From NCBI GenBank assembly GCA_002392745.1, contig DGHR01000018.1, forward strand, positions 126,692-171,959: a DNA stretch of 45,268 nt, given 5' to 3'. Position numbers and translations under genes: made by a program. Of this stretch, positions 42,509 to 45,268 are shown in pieces (the first letter of the stretch is position 1; every line of letters begins with the position of its first letter). The DNA comes from Bacteroidales bacterium UBA3843. Lineage in GTDB: Bacteria > Bacteroidota > Bacteroidia > Bacteroidales > Paludibacteraceae. The notes beneath the pieces were generated by a model. It was not told where the DNA came from. It did not search any database and saw nothing but the letters and a program-made list of their open reading frames with translations.

Positions 42509-42778
42509 TTATTCGAAAGTCGATCTGACTTTCTTTTTCCGACAAAAAAACGTCAGAAGTCCGCCCGCCAACGCCATGGAAAACCAAGCCGGACAATGGA
42601 AAATGCGGGTAAAGAAGGAATTGGTCTCAAACGGCGTTATTCCCGTTACAATCGTAACGACGTCGCCGGTCGCGATGCTGACGTAATTTTCCGCCCCCAA
42701 TGCGGCCAACGTTTCGGCGGACGCCGTAATGCCCGCCGCGATCAGAAAAAACCAACCGAAAAAACGACCCATACTCAT
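42509..42778 (-). CDS. small two-helix membrane protein
   Basis: An 89-residue protein with hydrophobic segments at about 5-25 and 60-80 and a basic C-terminus (CRKKKVR). The start at 42778 (ATG AGT ATG GGT) follows GAGG by 8 bases; the longer GTG-started frame to 42796 would overlap that Shine-Dalgarno. The segment between the helices (AENYVSIATGDVVTIVTGITPFET) is polar and probably periplasmic. No family recognised. Confidence 0.7.
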   Translation of the reverse strand: MSMGRFFGWFFLIAAGITASAETLAALGAENYVSIATGDVVTIVTGITPFETNSFFTRIFHCPAWFSMALAGGLLTFFCRKKKVRSTFE

Positions 42779-42955
42779 TTTCTTTTCCTCAAACACAAGG
42801 TTTCTGCCTCGTGTTCAGTATGCGTCATATAATTTTAATATTTTGTAAAAATCAAGCTTATTTTTCAGTATTTTATCTAAAAAAAATCGAAAAAAGCGGA
42901 TAAAAGGCTTGCTTTTGTTTCCAAGATGGTCTAGTTTCACTTCATCTTTTCACGC

Positions 42956-43047
42956 GGATGGATGGCCGAGCGGTTGAAGGCGCACGCCTGGAAAGTGTGT
43001 AGAGGTGTAACAGCTTCTCGTGAGTTCGAATCTCACTCCATCCGCCA
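42956..43047 (+). tRNA. tRNA-Ser (GGA)
   Basis: GGATGGA pairs with TCCATCC, the anticodon loop CTGGAAA carries GGA, and a long variable arm is present. Discriminator G and encoded CCA (43045-43047) follow. Confidence 0.95.
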
Positions 43048-43049
43048 TT

Positions 43050-43079
43050 AAAAATCCCCCTCATTCCGGGGATTTTTTT
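43050..43079 (+). terminator. terminator of tRNA-Ser(GGA)
   Basis: AAATCCCC and GGGGATTT pair around an 8-base loop and end in T7, directly after the tRNA. Confidence 0.9.
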
Positions 43080-43105
43080 ATACCCGTTTACAGGAGGAAT
43101 CCCCC

Positions 43106-43831
43106 ATGAAACAGCCGCATATCGGATTGGACGAAACCGTCGGCGCCGCATACGCCGTCCTGCCGGGGGATCCCGCGCGAATCGATCGCGTCGCCGCTTT
43201 TCTGGACGACCCGCGCGAATTGGCGTTCAGCCGCGAATACCGCAGTCTGACGGGCTTTTACAACGGCGTTAAAATTCTGGCGATGTCAACGGGCATGGGC
43301 GGTTGTTCGACGGGCATCGCCGTAGAGGAGCTGGTCAGGATCGGCGTAAAGGCCGCCGTCCGCATCGGATCGTGCGGCGCTTTGCAAAAGGGAATCGGAT
43401 TGGGCGATCTGATTATCGCCGAAGCCGCCGTGCGCGACGACGGCGCGTCGTTGGCGTACGTCGATTCGCGCTATCCCGCCGTCGCGGATTTCGATTTGTT
43501 GAGCGCGTTGAAAAAAGCAGCGGAGCAAAACGGCTTTCCCCATCACGTCGGCATCGTCCACAGCCACGAAAGCTTTTACATCGACGACAACGCCGAACAG
43601 GAAGCCGGCTGGGCGAAGCGCGGCGTTTTGGGATCGGACATGGAAACGGCGGCGTTGCTGACGATCGGTCGTCTGCGGGGATTGAAAGCGGCGTCCATAC
43701 TGAACAACGTCGTCGCGACGGGCGAAAGCACGGCGGAATCGATCGGCGGCTACGCTTCGGGCGAAAGCCTGACCGCGACCGGCGAAAAGCGCGAAATCAA
43801 AACGGCTCTGGACGCGCTGACGTCCCTATAA
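43106..43831 (+). CDS. nucleoside phosphorylase, uridine phosphorylase-like
   Basis: A 241-residue enzyme of the PNP/UDP family I that splits a nucleoside with phosphate into base and ribose-1-phosphate. YAVLPGDPARIDRVA is the N-terminal phosphate-binding signature, MSTGMGGCSTGIAVEEL and RIGSCGALQ follow, and LGSDMETAALL supplies the ribose-binding Met-Glu. A strong AGGAGG lies 8 bases before the ATG. Substrate choice between uridine and purine nucleosides cannot be settled from sequence alone. Confidence 0.88.
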   Translation: MKQPHIGLDETVGAAYAVLPGDPARIDRVAAFLDDPRELAFSREYRSLTGFYNGVKILAMSTGMGGCSTGIAVEELVRIGVKAAVRIGSCGALQKGIGLGDLIIAEAAVRDDGASLAYVDSRYPAVADFDLLSALKKAAEQNGFPHHVGIVHSHESFYIDDNAEQEAGWAKRGVLGSDMETAALLTIGRLRGLKAASILNNVVATGESTAESIGGYASGESLTATGEKREIKTALDALTSL

Positions 43832-43894
43832 CTTTCGTTCGGCTTGCCCTCGCCTTTCCGCATCCCCATATCTCTTGTGTGAAAGGAGGTATGT

Positions 43895-44335
43895 ATGCAA
43901 TCGAAGTACAAAGACATCACGCTGCAGGGAATTGATCCGTACGGCAAGAAACGGAACTATTCGCTGAATGATTTTCAAGGGGAAAGAGTCGTTCTTTACT
44001 TCTACCCGAAAAATGACGGCGCGCTTTGCACGAAGCAGGCCTGCGATTTTCGCGACCACCGGACGCGGTTTCCGAAAAACGCCCGCATCATCGGCGTCAG
44101 CGGCGACACCCTTGAAAGCCATCGCAATTTCCACGGCAAGGAAGGACTGAACTTTATCTTACTGTCCGACCCCGAACGGAAATTGGCGAAAGCTCTGGAC
44201 GTCCCGGTCATGGCGGACGGGTGTACGGAACGGACGACCTTCCTTTTGGACGGTGACGGCAATGTCGAAAAATCGTGGAAGAACGTCACGGTGACGAACC
44301 ACGTCAACGACATTATCAAAACCATGCGGCGATGA
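43895..44335 (+). CDS. bcp: thiol peroxidase of the Bcp/PrxQ type
   Basis: A 146-residue thioredoxin-fold peroxidase that reduces peroxides. The catalytic string is LCTKQACDFRD, with peroxidatic Cys45 and resolving Cys50 five residues on, the PrxQ pattern. The usual Pro-Gly before Thr is replaced by Ala-Leu (NDGALCT), a small departure. VSGDTLESHRNF and LLSDPERKLAKAL are typical. AAAGGAGGT precedes the ATG by 4-5 bases, an ideal Shine-Dalgarno. Confidence 0.93.
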   Translation: MQSKYKDITLQGIDPYGKKRNYSLNDFQGERVVLYFYPKNDGALCTKQACDFRDHRTRFPKNARIIGVSGDTLESHRNFHGKEGLNFILLSDPERKLAKALDVPVMADGCTERTTFLLDGDGNVEKSWKNVTVTNHVNDIIKTMRR

Positions 44336-44373
44336 AAAATCCCCCTCGGCGTCAAACCCGAGGGGGTATTTCT
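44336..44373. terminator. bidirectional terminator between bcp and gltX
   Basis: CCCCCTCGG pairs with CCGAGGGGG around a 7-8 base loop, flanked by A5 and a T-rich tail, between convergent genes. Confidence 0.9.
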
Positions 44374-44384
44374 TTTATCGGAAA

Positions 44385-45268
44385 TCAAGCGTTTTTCAGC
44401 TTTTCGATTCCCTTTTCGATACGGTGCAGGCTTTCGTCTTTGCCGAACAGGTAAACGGCTTCGACGGCGCCGACCGGCGTGCATTGCTTTCCGGTCAGAG
44501 CGGTGCGGACCGGCCACAGGAACTGCCCGTTCTTCATGCCGAGTTTTTCCGGAACGGCGAGCAGAACGTCGTGCACGGCTTCGATCGACGAAAAGTCGGT
44601 CATGCCGGCAATGACGGTTTTCGCCTCCTCCAACGCCTTCAAAGCGATTTCCGGCGTCGTCTTCATCTTTTTGTGAACGTACATGTCGATGTCGTATTCG
44701 AGCAGCTCGTTGATAAAATCGACGGCTTCGGGAATTTCGTTCAGCACGTTGACGCGCGGCTGGACGCATTTCGACAGCGTTTCCAGATCGATTTTGCGGG
44801 TGATGTCCTTGTAGTACGGCAAAGCGTACTCGTGGAACTTTTCGACCGGCAGAGCGCGGATGTAAACGCCGTTCATCCATTTCAGCTTTTCGGGGTCGAA
44901 AATCGCGGGCGACTTGTTCAGCCCTTCGATGTTGAAACACTCCTCCAGCTCCGCCATCGAATAGATCTCGCGGTCGTTCTTCCCGCTCCATCCGAGCAGA
45001 ATGATGTAGTTGACGACGGCTTCGGTCAGATAGCCTTTCGCGATCAGGTCCTGGAACGACGCGTCGCCGTTGCGCTTCGACAGCTTCGTGTGTTCGTCCT
45101 TCATGATCGGGGGCAAGTGGACATATTGCGGGATCTCCCATCCGAACGCGCGGTACATCAGGTTGTACTTCGGCGTCGAGGACAGATATTCGTTGCCGCG
45201 CAAGACGTGCGTGATCTTCATCAGGTGATCGTCGACGACGTTCGCGAAATTGTAGGTCGGGAAGCCGT
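44385..45268 (-). CDS. gltX: glutamyl-tRNA synthetase, C-terminal part (runs off the edge)
   Basis: The 3' part of a class I synthetase that charges tRNA-Glu and, in many bacteria, tRNA-Gln. The visible 294 residues begin GFPTYNFANVVDDHLM, continue with ITHVLRGNEYLSSTPKY and the catalytic KLSKR (a KMSKS-type loop), and end with the helical anticodon-binding domain (FLWPVRTALTGKQCTPVGAVE). The N-terminal HIGH region lies beyond the window. The last codon is TAA at 44385. Confidence 0.95.
   Translation of the reverse strand, partial: GFPTYNFANVVDDHLMKITHVLRGNEYLSSTPKYNLMYRAFGWEIPQYVHLPPIMKDEHTKLSKRNGDASFQDLIAKGYLTEAVVNYIILLGWSGKNDREIYSMAELEECFNIEGLNKSPAIFDPEKLKWMNGVYIRALPVEKFHEYALPYYKDITRKIDLETLSKCVQPRVNVLNEIPEAVDFINELLEYDIDMYVHKKMKTTPEIALKALEEAKTVIAGMTDFSSIEAVHDVLLAVPEKLGMKNGQFLWPVRTALTGKQCTPVGAVEAVYLFGKDESLHRIEKGIEKLKNA

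Overview
The window reads as two unrelated genomes joined inside one tRNA gene. Positions 1 to about 29,950 look like a gut-type member of the Bacteroidales. Promoters there follow the Bacteroidetes form (TTTG, 19-20 bases, TAnnTTTG), Shine-Dalgarno sites are mostly absent, tRNAs lack an encoded CCA, and the genes include a TamL-type lipoprotein, a reverse rubrerythrin, a GH97 enzyme and a secreted amylase with a sorting-domain-like tail. From about 30,020 to the end the DNA changes. Genes there have clear Shine-Dalgarno sequences, sigma70-like promoters and tRNAs with encoded CCA. The codon use is G/C-rich, and there is a very cysteine-rich secreted protein of the kind I associate with gut Alphaproteobacteria. 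That last assignment is tentative; Gram-negative is well supported. The join falls in a tRNA-Val (29949-30022) whose acceptor stem has an A-A mismatch, so an assembly chimera is the simplest reading.

Left part, in order: thrS alone; a 39-residue small protein gene on the minus strand with its own promoter and a shared terminator; a minus-strand pair (membrane-anchored unknown protein and SpoU/TrmH-type RNA methyltransferase); then a divergent plus-strand operon tamL-rnhB-sppA-lpxK-ABC exporter-mnmA (4163-12899), dominated by envelope functions. Next come a reverse rubrerythrin and a CYTH phosphatase on the minus strand, tRNA-Ser(GCT), a 600-base spacer with a probable small RNA, and an outer-membrane barrel protein. 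The minus-strand run engB-TonB receptor-mutS-mltG-usp follows (22855 down to 15346). The last block is a carbohydrate group: a secreted GH13 amylase (plus), CstA (minus) and a GH97 alpha-glucosidase lipoprotein (minus).

Right part, in order: a DUF4921/GalT-like protein divergent from an actinobacterial-type glycogen synthase; a family 2 glycosyltransferase; tRNA-Pro(TGG); a two-gene islet of a P-loop kinase overlapping a Vat/CatB-type acetyltransferase; a sugar-phosphate isomerase/epimerase-like protein; the 700-residue cysteine-rich protein; a small lipoprotein; pyrG; a polytopic membrane protein; a predicted zinc metallopeptidase; a small membrane protein; tRNA-Ser(GGA); a uridine-phosphorylase-like enzyme; a Bcp-type peroxiredoxin; and the 3' part of gltX running off the right edge.

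No CRISPR array, insertion sequence, integrase, phage gene or rRNA was seen. The most notable non-gene signals are short repeats that sit in frame inside conserved genes on the left side, a palindrome that supplies the upstream boxes of two divergent promoters, a probable small RNA unit and the small-protein gene.
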